Shown here piece after piece: positions 27,416 through 35,592 of a stretch of DNA of 64,000 nucleotides. A program made the position numbers and the translations under genes. The DNA lies in assembly GCA_027306785.1 (NCBI GenBank), contig DAHUZB010000024.1:80782-144781 (forward strand). Reading direction: 5' to 3'. Position 1 is the stretch's first letter. Each line of letters begins with the position of its first letter. Origin of the DNA: Vulcanimicrobiota bacterium (GTDB lineage: Bacteria; Vulcanimicrobiota; Vulcanimicrobiia; Vulcanimicrobiales; Vulcanimicrobiaceae). The notes under the pieces were generated by a model. It searched no databases. It saw nothing but the letters and a program-made list of their open reading frames with translations, and was not told the origin of the DNA.

Positions 27416-28666
27416 ATGAGCGTGCGCGTCGAGCTGGTCGCGGTGGGCACCGAGCTGTTGCTCGGGCAACTCACCGATACCAATACGGTCTACGTCGCGC
27501 AGCAGCTGGCCGCGAGCGGCATCGATGTACTCGGCACGCACGCGGTCGGCGATAATCGCGCGCGCATCGCCGCGACGATTCGCGCCGCGTTGGAGCGCGT
27601 GGACGGCGTCATTACGACGGGCGGTCTGGGGCCGACCGTCGACGATCTCACCAAGGAGGCCGTCTGCGACGCGCTCGGACTCGAGACCGAACTGCACGAG
27701 CCGTCACTGCGGCAGATGCAGGAGTTCTTCGCCGCGATGGGCCGCGAGATGCGCGAAAACAACCGCAAACAGGCGGAGATCCCGCGCGGCGCGCGCGTGC
27801 TCGAGAATCCGCGCGGCACCGCGCCGGGCTTCATCGCCTTCGATGCGGCGGGCAAATTCGTCGCATCGATGCCGGGCGTGCCGCGCGAGATGAAACCGAT
27901 GCTCGCCGAACTCGTAATTCCGTACCTGCGCGAACGCTTCGCGATACGCGAAGCGATCTACACGCGCTTTCTGCACACGATCAACATCGGCGAATCCGAG
28001 ATCGATCACCGGATCGACGATCTGTTTCGCGCGAGCGAAAACCCCAAGATCGCGGTGCTCGCGCACGAAGGTCAGTGCGACGTGAAGATCATGGCGAAAG
28101 CCGCGTCGCGCGAGGAAGCCGAAGCGATGATCGCGCCGCTCGAACGCGAGATCGCGGCACGCCTCGACGGCTTCGTCTATGCGCGCGACGATGAATCGAT
28201 TGCGGCCGCGATCGTTCGCCTACTGGGCGAGCGCGGGAAGACGCTCGGCACGGTGGAGTCGTGCACGGGCGGGCGCCTCGCCTCCGCGCTCACCGCGGTG
28301 CCGGGCGCGTCGGCCGTCTTCATGGGCGGCGTGGTGGCCTACGACAACGCGGTGAAGATTCACGAGCTCGGTGTCGCCGAAGGCACGCTCGCGGAGCACG
28401 GTGCCGTGAGCGAGGCGACCGCGCGCGCGATGGCGCGCGGCGTGCGCGAACGGCTCGGTGTGGGCGTCGGGATCGCGACGACCGGGATCGCCGGACCGAG
28501 CGGCGGCTCGCCCGAAAAGCCGGTCGGACTCGTCTGGTTCGCGATCGACGACGGCGAGCAGGTGCAAGCTCGCTCGTTTCAGTTTCGCGGCGATCGCGAT
28601 GCGGTGCAGCGGCGAGCGACCGTGATGGCGCTCGGGTTGCTCTGGCGAGCGCTCGCGCCGCGGTGA
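27416..28666 (+). CDS. cinA: CinA family protein (NMN deamidase/ADP-ribose pyrophosphatase)
   Basis: A 416-aa two-domain CinA. Residues 1-170 are the MoCF-like domain with VGTELLLGQLTDTNT and TTGGLGPTVDDLTKE; the C-terminal 160 residues are the PncC-like domain with VESCTGGRLASALTAVPGAS and TTGIAGPSGGSPEKPVGLVW. PncC deamidates NMN to nicotinate mononucleotide, which NadD and NadE then turn into NAD, so its place next to nadE is meaningful. ATG at 27416 is preceded by GGAAGTGA. It ends the NAD-related run. Confidence 0.94.
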   Translation: MSVRVELVAVGTELLLGQLTDTNTVYVAQQLAASGIDVLGTHAVGDNRARIAATIRAALERVDGVITTGGLGPTVDDLTKEAVCDALGLETELHEPSLRQMQEFFAAMGREMRENNRKQAEIPRGARVLENPRGTAPGFIAFDAAGKFVASMPGVPREMKPMLAELVIPYLRERFAIREAIYTRFLHTINIGESEIDHRIDDLFRASENPKIAVLAHEGQCDVKIMAKAASREEAEAMIAPLEREIAARLDGFVYARDDESIAAAIVRLLGERGKTLGTVESCTGGRLASALTAVPGASAVFMGGVVAYDNAVKIHELGVAEGTLAEHGAVSEATARAMARGVRERLGVGVGIATTGIAGPSGGSPEKPVGLVWFAIDDGEQVQARSFQFRGDRDAVQRRATVMALGLLWRALAPR

Positions 28667-28685
28667 GGATCGGTCGAACCTTTCC

Positions 28686-28714
28686 TGGACGGATTACGTT
28701 TTCCGGGGTACGCT
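28686..28714 (+). promoter_or_regulatory. Possible promoter of the subtilisin gene
   Basis: TGGACG at 28686-28691 and TACGCT at 28709-28714 with a 17-bp spacer resemble -35 and -10 elements. They lie in the 74-bp gap after cinA and ahead of the ribosome site AAGGGGG (28726-28732). Confidence 0.35.
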
Positions 28715-28740
28715 GCGCAGCAGACAAGGGGGCTCATTTC

Positions 28741-30474
28741 ATGCATCGTCGTTTCCATCGCGCCATCATCTCGGTTACCGCGCTAGCCTTCGTGCTGGCC
28801 GGGTGCGGAGGCGGCGGTGGAAGCGGAAGCGGCGGTTCGGGCGGCATCATTCCGACGCCGGTTCCGATCGCGACCCCGACCCCCGGCACGAATGCCGCCG
28901 CATTCACCTGCCCATCGTCGGCGACAACCTTTGCCGCGATGTCGAGCTCGTCTGCGACGCCGTCGCGCCGTGCTCTCGTACGCCCGAGCGGCCCGATGGT
29001 CGATCGACGGCTGCTGGTCGTGACCTACGATCCGGCACGCGTCGGCGGGGAGACGATCGGTATGCGTGCGGCGACGCTCGGCGCGCACCTCGGCTCGCGG
29101 TTGCAGTTCGCGGGCGTCAGCCGGGCGGCTCGCGTGGTACAGGTGGATGCCGTGAACGCGGACGCCGTTGCGCAGCAGTTGCGGGCGCTTCCCGGCGTCG
29201 TGAGCGTGGCGCCCTCGCTGCGCGCGCGCGCGCTGACCGTCAACGGCCCCTACCTTACGAACGATCCGTACTTCCAGGGTGAGCCCGGCAGCGTCGCTCC
29301 GCTCTATCAGACCGATGCCACGGGCGGGCAGTGGGATATGCACATCGAGCGGCTGGGGTACGCGTTTGCGTACTCGCAGCCGAACAACGGCAGCCTGCGC
29401 ACCAACCCGAACGCGCTCGGCTCGCAGACGGTGCGTCTTGCCATCATCGATACCGGCGAGGACGTGACGCAGCCCGATCTCGCGCAAGCACACGTGGTGC
29501 TCGCGCGCTGCTTCATCACGAACACCGCCGGCGTGCAGAGCACCGGCTCGTTCGTCACCGACCCCGACGGTCACGGCACCGACGTCGCCGGCATCGCGGG
29601 CAACGGTACGAACGACGGCTACGGCTTTGCAGGCGCGGCCGGTAACGTCTCGCTGATGCTCTATCGCGTCTTCCCCACGCCGGACGACAACTGCACGAGC
29701 GATACGACGACCGATCCGCAGTGCGGCGCCGCCGACGTGGACATCGCCTCGGCGATCGACGACGCGGTGCAGAACGGCGCGAACGTGATCAACCTGAGCC
29801 TCGGTGTCGCCTCCGGGTGCACGGGTGGCCAAGATCCCTCGACCATCGAAGGCGCGGCGATCGCGAACGCGATCGCGCACAACGTCATCGTGGTCGCGGC
29901 CTCCGGCAATGCGGGGAGCGCCCAAGTCGGGGCTCCGGCGTGCGATCCCGGCGTGATCGCCGCGGGCGCATCCGCGTATAACGACGGCAACCCCAACGGA
30001 TCGAACTATACGGGCGCGAACAGCGAGTACGTCGCGAGCTACAGCCAATACGGTGCGACCAACGTTCCGCGCAGCGCGAGCTCGTGGGGAATCGTGGCAC
30101 CGGGCGGCGATCCGGCCCCAAGCGAGACGACGTCGACCGGCACGGTGTATACGCTGCACTGGATCGAGAATATCTGGACCTCGACGCCGTTCGACAAAAA
30201 CTTCGCCGGAGATTGCGTTACCGACATTTTCGGCGAAACGAATAACTGCCGAACCCTGATCGCCGGGACATCGATGGCCACGCCGCACGTCGCGGGCGCG
30301 GCCGCGCTCGTGCTCTCGGTGAGCGGCGTCGGCGGGCCGTACGACTCGCCTACCGCGATGAAGCAGCTGCTCTGCTCGACCGCCGACGATATCGGCGATC
30401 CGCACGAAGGCTGCGGCCGCCTCGATGTCTATCGCGCCGTCGCAACCGCCATCGGCGACCCGACGCTGCCCTAA
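28741..30474 (+). CDS. S8 family subtilisin-like lipoprotein peptidase
   Basis: A 577-aa exported serine protease. The signal peptide ends in the lipobox LAGC (Cys22) and is followed by a poly-Gly/Ser linker and Pro/Thr stretch. A propeptide-like region spans about 85-160 (RLLVVTYDPARV to SVAPSLRA). The catalytic domain has Asp237 in IIDTGED, His278 in DGHGTDVAGIAG, Asn in AASGNAGS (around 390) and Ser511 in AGTSMATPHVAG. Several Cys suggest disulfides. A strong ribosome site AAGGGGG precedes ATG 28741. It likely digests extracellular protein while tethered to the membrane. Confidence 0.93.
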   Translation: MHRRFHRAIISVTALAFVLAGCGGGGGSGSGGSGGIIPTPVPIATPTPGTNAAAFTCPSSATTFAAMSSSSATPSRRALVRPSGPMVDRRLLVVTYDPARVGGETIGMRAATLGAHLGSRLQFAGVSRAARVVQVDAVNADAVAQQLRALPGVVSVAPSLRARALTVNGPYLTNDPYFQGEPGSVAPLYQTDATGGQWDMHIERLGYAFAYSQPNNGSLRTNPNALGSQTVRLAIIDTGEDVTQPDLAQAHVVLARCFITNTAGVQSTGSFVTDPDGHGTDVAGIAGNGTNDGYGFAGAAGNVSLMLYRVFPTPDDNCTSDTTTDPQCGAADVDIASAIDDAVQNGANVINLSLGVASGCTGGQDPSTIEGAAIANAIAHNVIVVAASGNAGSAQVGAPACDPGVIAAGASAYNDGNPNGSNYTGANSEYVASYSQYGATNVPRSASSWGIVAPGGDPAPSETTSTGTVYTLHWIENIWTSTPFDKNFAGDCVTDIFGETNNCRTLIAGTSMATPHVAGAAALVLSVSGVGGPYDSPTAMKQLLCSTADDIGDPHEGCGRLDVYRAVATAIGDPTLP

Positions 30475-30486
30475 CGGGCCCGCACG

Positions 30487-31521
30487 TTAGCTTGCGGTCG
30501 TGAAGCCGAGGGCGGCGAGGACGCGTTGCGTTTCGAGCGCTTCGGCGAAGGTCGGCAGCGCGCTCGTTCCGGTCTCGATCTGCGCGATCCAGGCGTCGTA
30601 GAGCTCCATCAGCAGCGGCACGTTGCCGTTGATGCTTGCGAACTTGGCGTACGGTGAGGGCGCGCATTGCAGTTCGTTCGTCTCCTCGTCGTCGACGGAG
30701 AAGAGCGTCATCTCGTCGATCGAACGACCGCTCGCGACCGCGGTGCGATTCTCCGCGTGCACGGCGATCGTGAACGACTCCACCGCGGTCGTCGCATCGA
30801 CCGTAAGACGCGCGATCAGTCCGTCGCCGTAGTCGAGCAGCGCGAAGCACCCGTCGTCCACGGTGCTCGTAAAGGCCCCCTGCGCGTCGTCGCGCTGCGG
30901 GTTCGCGGTGCGCAGGAAGCCCTGCACGCGTTTCGGGCTGCGGCCGAGCGTCCAGTTGGCGCTGTCGATCACGTGCGACATCAGCGCGCCCGCGATCCCG
31001 CCGCCGCGTTCGCGTTCGAACCACCAGCCGCGCGGGCGCGTGCCCTCGCGTCGCAGCCACGTGCCGAGCTGCGTGATCTCGAGTTCGCGCAGTGGTGCGA
31101 GGTGACCGTTCGCGACCAGCTCGCGGATCGCCGCGCGTTGCGGCACGAAGCGGAACTCGTGCGCGATGCCGCACGCGGTTTCGGCCGTGCGCGCGGCCGC
31201 GACGAGCTCTTCGGCCTCCTCGATGTTGAGCGTGAAGGGTTTTTCGCAGATGACGTGCTTGCCCGCATCGAGCGCCGCGAGCACGTCGTCGCGATGCGCG
31301 AAGGGCGGCGACGCGACGATCACGCCGTCGAGTTCGCAGCCCGCGATCATCTCGCGGGCGGAGGCGAAGGCGTGCGGAATCGAGCGCTCCTTCGCGATCG
31401 CCGCGGCGCGCGACGGCGACGCCAGCGCGACGACCTCGAAGCGCGGGTGTGCAAGAAGCGCCGGAAGGTGCGCGTTGACGCCGAAGCCGGCGCCGCTGAT
31501 GCCGATGCGATACGTGTTCAT
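30487..31521 (-). CDS. Gfo/Idh/MocA family oxidoreductase
   Basis: A 344-aa NAD(P)-dependent oxidoreductase. The N-terminal Rossmann motif GISGAGFGVNAHLPAL (residues 6-21), VIVASPPFAHRD and the family signature HVICEKPFTLNIEEAEELV with EKP at about residues 95-97 are clear; the C-terminal alpha/beta substrate domain has GGGIAGALMSHVID. ATG at 31521 overlaps the aminotransferase stop by four bases. Members reduce or oxidise sugars, imines or biliverdin. In this operon it could reduce an aldehyde, imine or ketosugar; the substrate is not readable. Confidence 0.88.
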   Translation of the reverse strand: MNTYRIGISGAGFGVNAHLPALLAHPRFEVVALASPSRAAAIAKERSIPHAFASAREMIAGCELDGVIVASPPFAHRDDVLAALDAGKHVICEKPFTLNIEEAEELVAAARTAETACGIAHEFRFVPQRAAIRELVANGHLAPLRELEITQLGTWLRREGTRPRGWWFERERGGGIAGALMSHVIDSANWTLGRSPKRVQGFLRTANPQRDDAQGAFTSTVDDGCFALLDYGDGLIARLTVDATTAVESFTIAVHAENRTAVASGRSIDEMTLFSVDDEETNELQCAPSPYAKFASINGNVPLLMELYDAWIAQIETGTSALPTFAEALETQRVLAALGFTTAS

Positions 31522-32822
31522 GATTCCTTCGCTGCGATGGAGACGGCGCGTTCGAGCAGATCGATCGCGCGGGAGAGTTGCGCTTGGGTGATGACGAGCG
31601 GCGGCGTGATCGAGAGCACATCGCCCGCCGGGCCCGCCTGGAGCATGACGAGGCCTTCGGCGAGCGCGCGTTTGACGATGCGGTCGGCGAAGCGCGCGTC
31701 GCGCACTTGTACGCCCCACATCAAGCCGCGCCCGCGTACGTCGAGCACGCCGTCGTGTGCGCGCAGCGTCTGCAGGCGCGCGCCGAGTGTTTCTCCGAGC
31801 GTGCGGGCGCGCTCGGGCAGCGCGTTGCGCTCGAGTTCGTCGATGGTCGCGAGCGCGGCGGCGCACCCCATCGGGTTGCCGAGATAGGTCGAGGTGTGCA
31901 GCGCCTCGCCCGCGGAGACGGGCCAAGCATCCATGATCTCGGGACGCGCGACCGCCGCGCTGATCGGAAAGCCGGAACCCATCGCCTTACCGATGCAGAT
32001 GATGTCGGGCACCACTTCTTCGTGCTGCGCCGCGAACCACGAGCCGGTGCGTCCGAAGCCGGTGTAGATCTCATCGAAGATCAGCACGATCCCGCGCTCG
32101 TTGCACAGCTCGCGTAGCCCGCGCAGGTAGCCGGGAGGGGGAACGATGCAGCCGCCGCGGCCTTGGATCGGTTCGATGATGAGCGCCGCGAGATCGTCGC
32201 GAGCGCCGATGCGGTCGCGCGCGCTTGCGAGCGCAGCTTCGGCCGTGTCGCGGCCGTCCATGGGATAGTCGAGCAGCGTCGTCACGTCGGGAACGAGCGC
32301 GGCGAACGGCTCGCGAAACTTCGGAATGCCCGAGACCGCGAGCGCACCGAGCGAGAGGCCGTGATAGGCGCCGTGATACGCGACGAAACGATGTTTGCCG
32401 GTCGCGAGCATCGCGGTTTTGAGGGCGGCTTCGACCGCCTCCGAGCCCGCGGTCGCGAGAAACGTTTTGCTCAATCCCGCGGGCAGCACGTGCGTGAGCC
32501 GCTCGAGGAGGCGCGTGCGCACCTCGGTCGGGTGCACGTCGCCCATGCCGTGCATCATGCGTGTCGCCTGATCGTGCACCGCCGCCACCACGTAGGCGTT
32601 GGCGTGTCCGACGTTCGCGACGCCGAAGGCGGAGGTGAGATCCAGGTAGCGATTGCCGTCGACGTCGCTCACCGTGGCGCCGCTCGCCGATTCCCAAAAG
32701 ACCGGGAATTCGTCGCTGAGATAGGTCACGTTGCGCGATTCGTACAGCCGCAGGACCGCGGCGAGTTCCGCCGTGTGCGGGCCGGGCACCGCGCCGTGCA
32801 GCGCTTCGAACTCGTCGCTCAT
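31518..32822 (-). CDS. Class III PLP-dependent aminotransferase
   Basis: A 434-aa fold-type I aminotransferase. It carries AGSEAVEAALKTA (phosphate binding), AYHGAYHGLSLGAL, LIFDEIYTGFGRTG with Asp250 for the pyridine nitrogen, and the Schiff-base Lys279 in GKAMGSGFPIS. The subgroup includes enzymes for omega-amino groups, acetylornithine and aldehydes as amino acceptors. ATG at 32822 overlaps the LuxC-like stop by four bases. Coming directly after an acyl reductase, the simplest idea is that it converts the aldehyde product into a primary amine. Confidence 0.9.
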   Translation of the reverse strand: MSDEFEALHGAVPGPHTAELAAVLRLYESRNVTYLSDEFPVFWESASGATVSDVDGNRYLDLTSAFGVANVGHANAYVVAAVHDQATRMMHGMGDVHPTEVRTRLLERLTHVLPAGLSKTFLATAGSEAVEAALKTAMLATGKHRFVAYHGAYHGLSLGALAVSGIPKFREPFAALVPDVTTLLDYPMDGRDTAEAALASARDRIGARDDLAALIIEPIQGRGGCIVPPPGYLRGLRELCNERGIVLIFDEIYTGFGRTGSWFAAQHEEVVPDIICIGKAMGSGFPISAAVARPEIMDAWPVSAGEALHTSTYLGNPMGCAAALATIDELERNALPERARTLGETLGARLQTLRAHDGVLDVRGRGLMWGVQVRDARFADRIVKRALAEGLVMLQAGPAGDVLSITPPLVITQAQLSRAIDLLERAVSIAAKES

Positions 32823-34042
32823 CGATCGCGTGTGATCCAACGAACGAACTCGGCGACGCGCGGGCGCCCGCCGTGCGCGTTCGCGAGCGGCGGACGCTGC
32901 AAGCGCCCCAAGGTGGTAAAGCGGTGGACTCCCATGCGCAGCCCCATATTCACGATCTCGTCGCGCGATCCGGCAATCGCCATCGCTTCGACCGGCAGCG
33001 CGTGGCGTTCCAGGTAGGCGGCGGCCTCGTCGGGTCCGGCGATGGTGCGGATCGCGAGGGCGCGCGGCAGAAAGGCGGGCGGCTCGCTCGCGGGCGGATC
33101 GAGCACGGCGAGATACGAGGCGCGTTCGTCGGAGAAAACGCCGCCGCTGCCCGTCGCGGCGCGAAACGCGGCCAGGTTGCGCGCGCTCGCCAGCCGCGCG
33201 TTCGCGCGCGCATCGCGCTCGCCGGGCGGAAATTCGACCGCCGCGCGCTCGATTGCCGTGGCGAAGAGTTCGGCAAAGCGCGTCGGGGCGACCGCGCCGC
33301 CGCGTTCGACGAAGAGCGCGTGCAGCGAGAGGCACCCTTCGGTTTCGTAGAGCACCAGGTCGCGCGCCGCGTCCGCCGCGAGCAGGCGGGCCTGCGTCTC
33401 ATCGTCGAGCGCCTCGCGCCCGATGTAGCCCACGCTCGCCTTCGAGCCGAAGGCGATGAACGGCGCGTGCGCCGCGGTGCGTTCGCGCACGCGCGCGAGC
33501 CCCGCATCGCTGCCGAATCCCACCACCGCATCGAAGTCGCGCAGATCGACCGCGTCGCTCTCGCCGACCCACGTCTCGGCGCGTGCGGCGGTAGCCATCG
33601 GTTCGAGCTCTTCGGCGAGCGCGGAGAAGAAGGCGCGAACCAAGCCGTCTTCGCGATCTTTCACGAGGACGTCGCATTTCGCGCAGAGCGCGAAGATCGC
33701 GGGCACGATCGCGACGCCGATCGTCGTGCGGCTGGAGATCACGGCCACGCGTCCGATCGGGCGCGCATGGCCTTGCGTCGTCTCGGTGCGATCCACGAAT
33801 CGATCCAGCGCCGCGAGCGAGCCGAGCTCGGCGGCGATCGTCTCTTCGAGTGCGCTCGCGGTGATCGAGAAGAAGAGCTGGTCGAGCGCGTACTCGACGA
33901 CGGGCAGCGTGTAGCCGGTGCGCTCGACGATGCGATCGAGCAGGCGAACCCGCGGCGGAAAGTCCGCGTCGGCGAAGCGTTCGGCGGCGTCGGCGATCGC
34001 GCGCACGATGCGCGCCGCGGGAACGGCCGAGAGCGCCGTCAT
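32819..34042 (-). CDS. LuxC-like acyl reductase
   Basis: LuxC takes an activated fatty acyl group onto a cysteine and reduces it to aldehyde with NADPH. The 407-aa protein follows the family: a degenerate aldehyde dehydrogenase fold with GRVAVISSRTTIGVAIVPAI, FGSDAGLARVRERTA, FGSKASVGYI and the likely active-site Cys237 in ETEGCLSLH, at the place where LuxC has its nucleophile. Start ATG 34042 overlaps the LuxE-like stop by four bases. No luxAB luciferase is present, so it serves another pathway. Acyl chain identity unknown. Confidence 0.82.
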   Translation of the reverse strand: MTALSAVPAARIVRAIADAAERFADADFPPRVRLLDRIVERTGYTLPVVEYALDQLFFSITASALEETIAAELGSLAALDRFVDRTETTQGHARPIGRVAVISSRTTIGVAIVPAIFALCAKCDVLVKDREDGLVRAFFSALAEELEPMATAARAETWVGESDAVDLRDFDAVVGFGSDAGLARVRERTAAHAPFIAFGSKASVGYIGREALDDETQARLLAADAARDLVLYETEGCLSLHALFVERGGAVAPTRFAELFATAIERAAVEFPPGERDARANARLASARNLAAFRAATGSGGVFSDERASYLAVLDPPASEPPAFLPRALAIRTIAGPDEAAAYLERHALPVEAMAIAGSRDEIVNMGLRMGVHRFTTLGRLQRPPLANAHGGRPRVAEFVRWITRDR

Positions 34043-35148
34043 CGGCGGATCAGATCCTCGGCATCGAGCGAACAGCCGCGCAGCTCGGCGCCCGCCTCGC
34101 GCCCGATCAGCACCAGGCCGCGATCGAATTGCACGCCGAGATCCTCGGTTTGGATCGCGAGGCACGACGAGCGATTGGCGAGATCGACGTGCACGAGCGC
34201 GCCGACCGTACCGTTCGGCAGCGTCCGGCCGTCGGGACCGACGACCCGGGCGCGCAGCCACGGCGGCGCGACTTTGTAGCGTACGCCGTGCCCCGGTTCG
34301 CGCGCGATGCGCACGTCGTCGTAGTACTGCGAGGTGAGCTCGGTCATGCCGTACTCGGCGACGATCGCATCGTGCGTCATCCCGAAACGTTCGCACAGTT
34401 CGTCGTAGAGGTCGTCGCGCTCGACCACGCGCGAACGGCCTTTGAATCCGCCGGTCTCCATGATCCGCGATCCCGACGGCAACGCGACGAAGAGATCGCG
34501 CTCGCGTAGCGCGTCGAGCAGATGTACGAGTGCAAATGCGGTCGCCGCGATGCAGATCGGTGCGCCGCGTTCGATCTCGACGGAGAGATCGGCGAGGAAG
34601 GGTTCGATCAGTAACTCGTCTCCGCGCAGATACCAGCCCGCGGCACGCGCGCGCGCCGCGCAGACCTGCGCCATCATGTAGCCGAGCGAGGACTGCTTGC
34701 GCTCGGTGGGGTTCGGTACGAGATTGAAATAGCGCAGATGCGGATGATCGGGCAGCATGAAGCGATCGAAGCCCGCGAGCAGCGCCGCATCGTAGAGCGC
34801 GGCGCGCTCCATGTAGTGACGCCCGCCCACGCCCTGCGTCGTACCGCTCGTTTCGAAGGCGAGCTCCGCGTGCGCGGGATCGAACGTGGCGATCGCGGCT
34901 TCCTTGAACGCGCCGTTCGGCAGCGGCGGAATCGCGTGCCACGAACCCGGCAGGCGATCGGGGGTGATGCCCAGACTCGCGCAGTAGCGTGCGTAGGGCG
35001 CGTTGTAGCGCAGCTGATAGGTGAAGATGCGCAGCGCGAGCGACTCGAACTCGGCGTCATCCATCGGTTCGCCGCTGCGGTGCCAGCGCTCGACGATCGC
35101 GAAGAGCGACTCGTCGAGGCGCGCGGATTCCTCACGATAGGAGCGCAC
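34039..35148 (-). CDS. LuxE-like acyl-protein synthetase
   Basis: LuxE-type ligases activate a carboxylic acid as acyl-AMP and pass it to their own Cys and then to LuxC. The 369-aa product has FETSGTTQGVGGRHYMER with the adenylate-forming SGTTQG at residues 101-106, YFNLVPNPTERKQSSLGYMM, EYGMTELTSQYY resembling ANL-enzyme motifs, and a C-terminal RGCSLDAEDLIRR with Cys359 as a candidate acyl carrier. ATG 35148 lies 17 bases inside the upstream gene. Pairing with LuxC supports the assignment; PaaK-like CoA ligase is the nearest alternative. Confidence 0.83.
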   Translation of the reverse strand: MRSYREESARLDESLFAIVERWHRSGEPMDDAEFESLALRIFTYQLRYNAPYARYCASLGITPDRLPGSWHAIPPLPNGAFKEAAIATFDPAHAELAFETSGTTQGVGGRHYMERAALYDAALLAGFDRFMLPDHPHLRYFNLVPNPTERKQSSLGYMMAQVCAARARAAGWYLRGDELLIEPFLADLSVEIERGAPICIAATAFALVHLLDALRERDLFVALPSGSRIMETGGFKGRSRVVERDDLYDELCERFGMTHDAIVAEYGMTELTSQYYDDVRIAREPGHGVRYKVAPPWLRARVVGPDGRTLPNGTVGALVHVDLANRSSCLAIQTEDLGVQFDRGLVLIGREAGAELRGCSLDAEDLIRR

Positions 35149-35551
35149 GATGCTCCGTCTTCATGCAGAGATCGACGACCACGTCGAGCCCGGCCGCATC
35201 GGCCTTGGCGATCGCCTCGGGGTTGACGACGCCGAGTTGGAACCAGATCGCGCGGGCTCCCGCCGCGATCGCGTCGTCGACGACCGGCAGCAGATCCTCC
35301 GGTTTGCGAAAGACGTCGACGATGTCGGGCGCACCGTGCGCGGCGGCGTAGGCGGCGATCGTCGGATAGGCGGCGACGTGCTCCACCTCCGCCACCGCGG
35401 GATTGATCGGCACGGCGTCGTAGCCGCGGGCACGCAGGTAGGTGAAGACGTCGTAGCTCGGTCGCTCCGCTTTGGGCGAGGCGCCGACGACGGCGATGCT
35501 CCTGCTGCGTTCCAAGAGCGCCTTGCGCTCGTCCGGTGTCGTCAAGATCAT
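35132..35551 (-). CDS. CoA-binding domain protein (YccU family)
   Basis: A 139-aa single Rossmann-fold protein with SIAVVGASPKAERPSYDV near residue 17, YDAVPINPAVAEVEHV and IWFQLGVVNPEAIAKADAAG, matching the CoA_binding_2 group that binds CoA or thiol adducts. The ATG at 35551 is used; an upstream extension is not conserved-looking. It is the first gene of the minus-strand LuxE/LuxC operon with a 17-base overlap and is divergent from leuC across 41 bp. Whether it serves that operon (acyl-CoA handling) is inference. Confidence 0.85.
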   Translation of the reverse strand: MILTTPDERKALLERSRSIAVVGASPKAERPSYDVFTYLRARGYDAVPINPAVAEVEHVAAYPTIAAYAAAHGAPDIVDVFRKPEDLLPVVDDAIAAGARAIWFQLGVVNPEAIAKADAAGLDVVVDLCMKTEHRALLS

Positions 35552-35592
35552 GCGGCGGGGATTCTCCAAACCTCGAGCGGAACCACCTCGGT

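Noticed and set aside
30487..35148. Bioluminescence (lux) operon
   Set aside because: LuxC- and LuxE-like genes are present but no luxA, luxB or luxD; an aminotransferase and an oxidoreductase occupy the operon instead.
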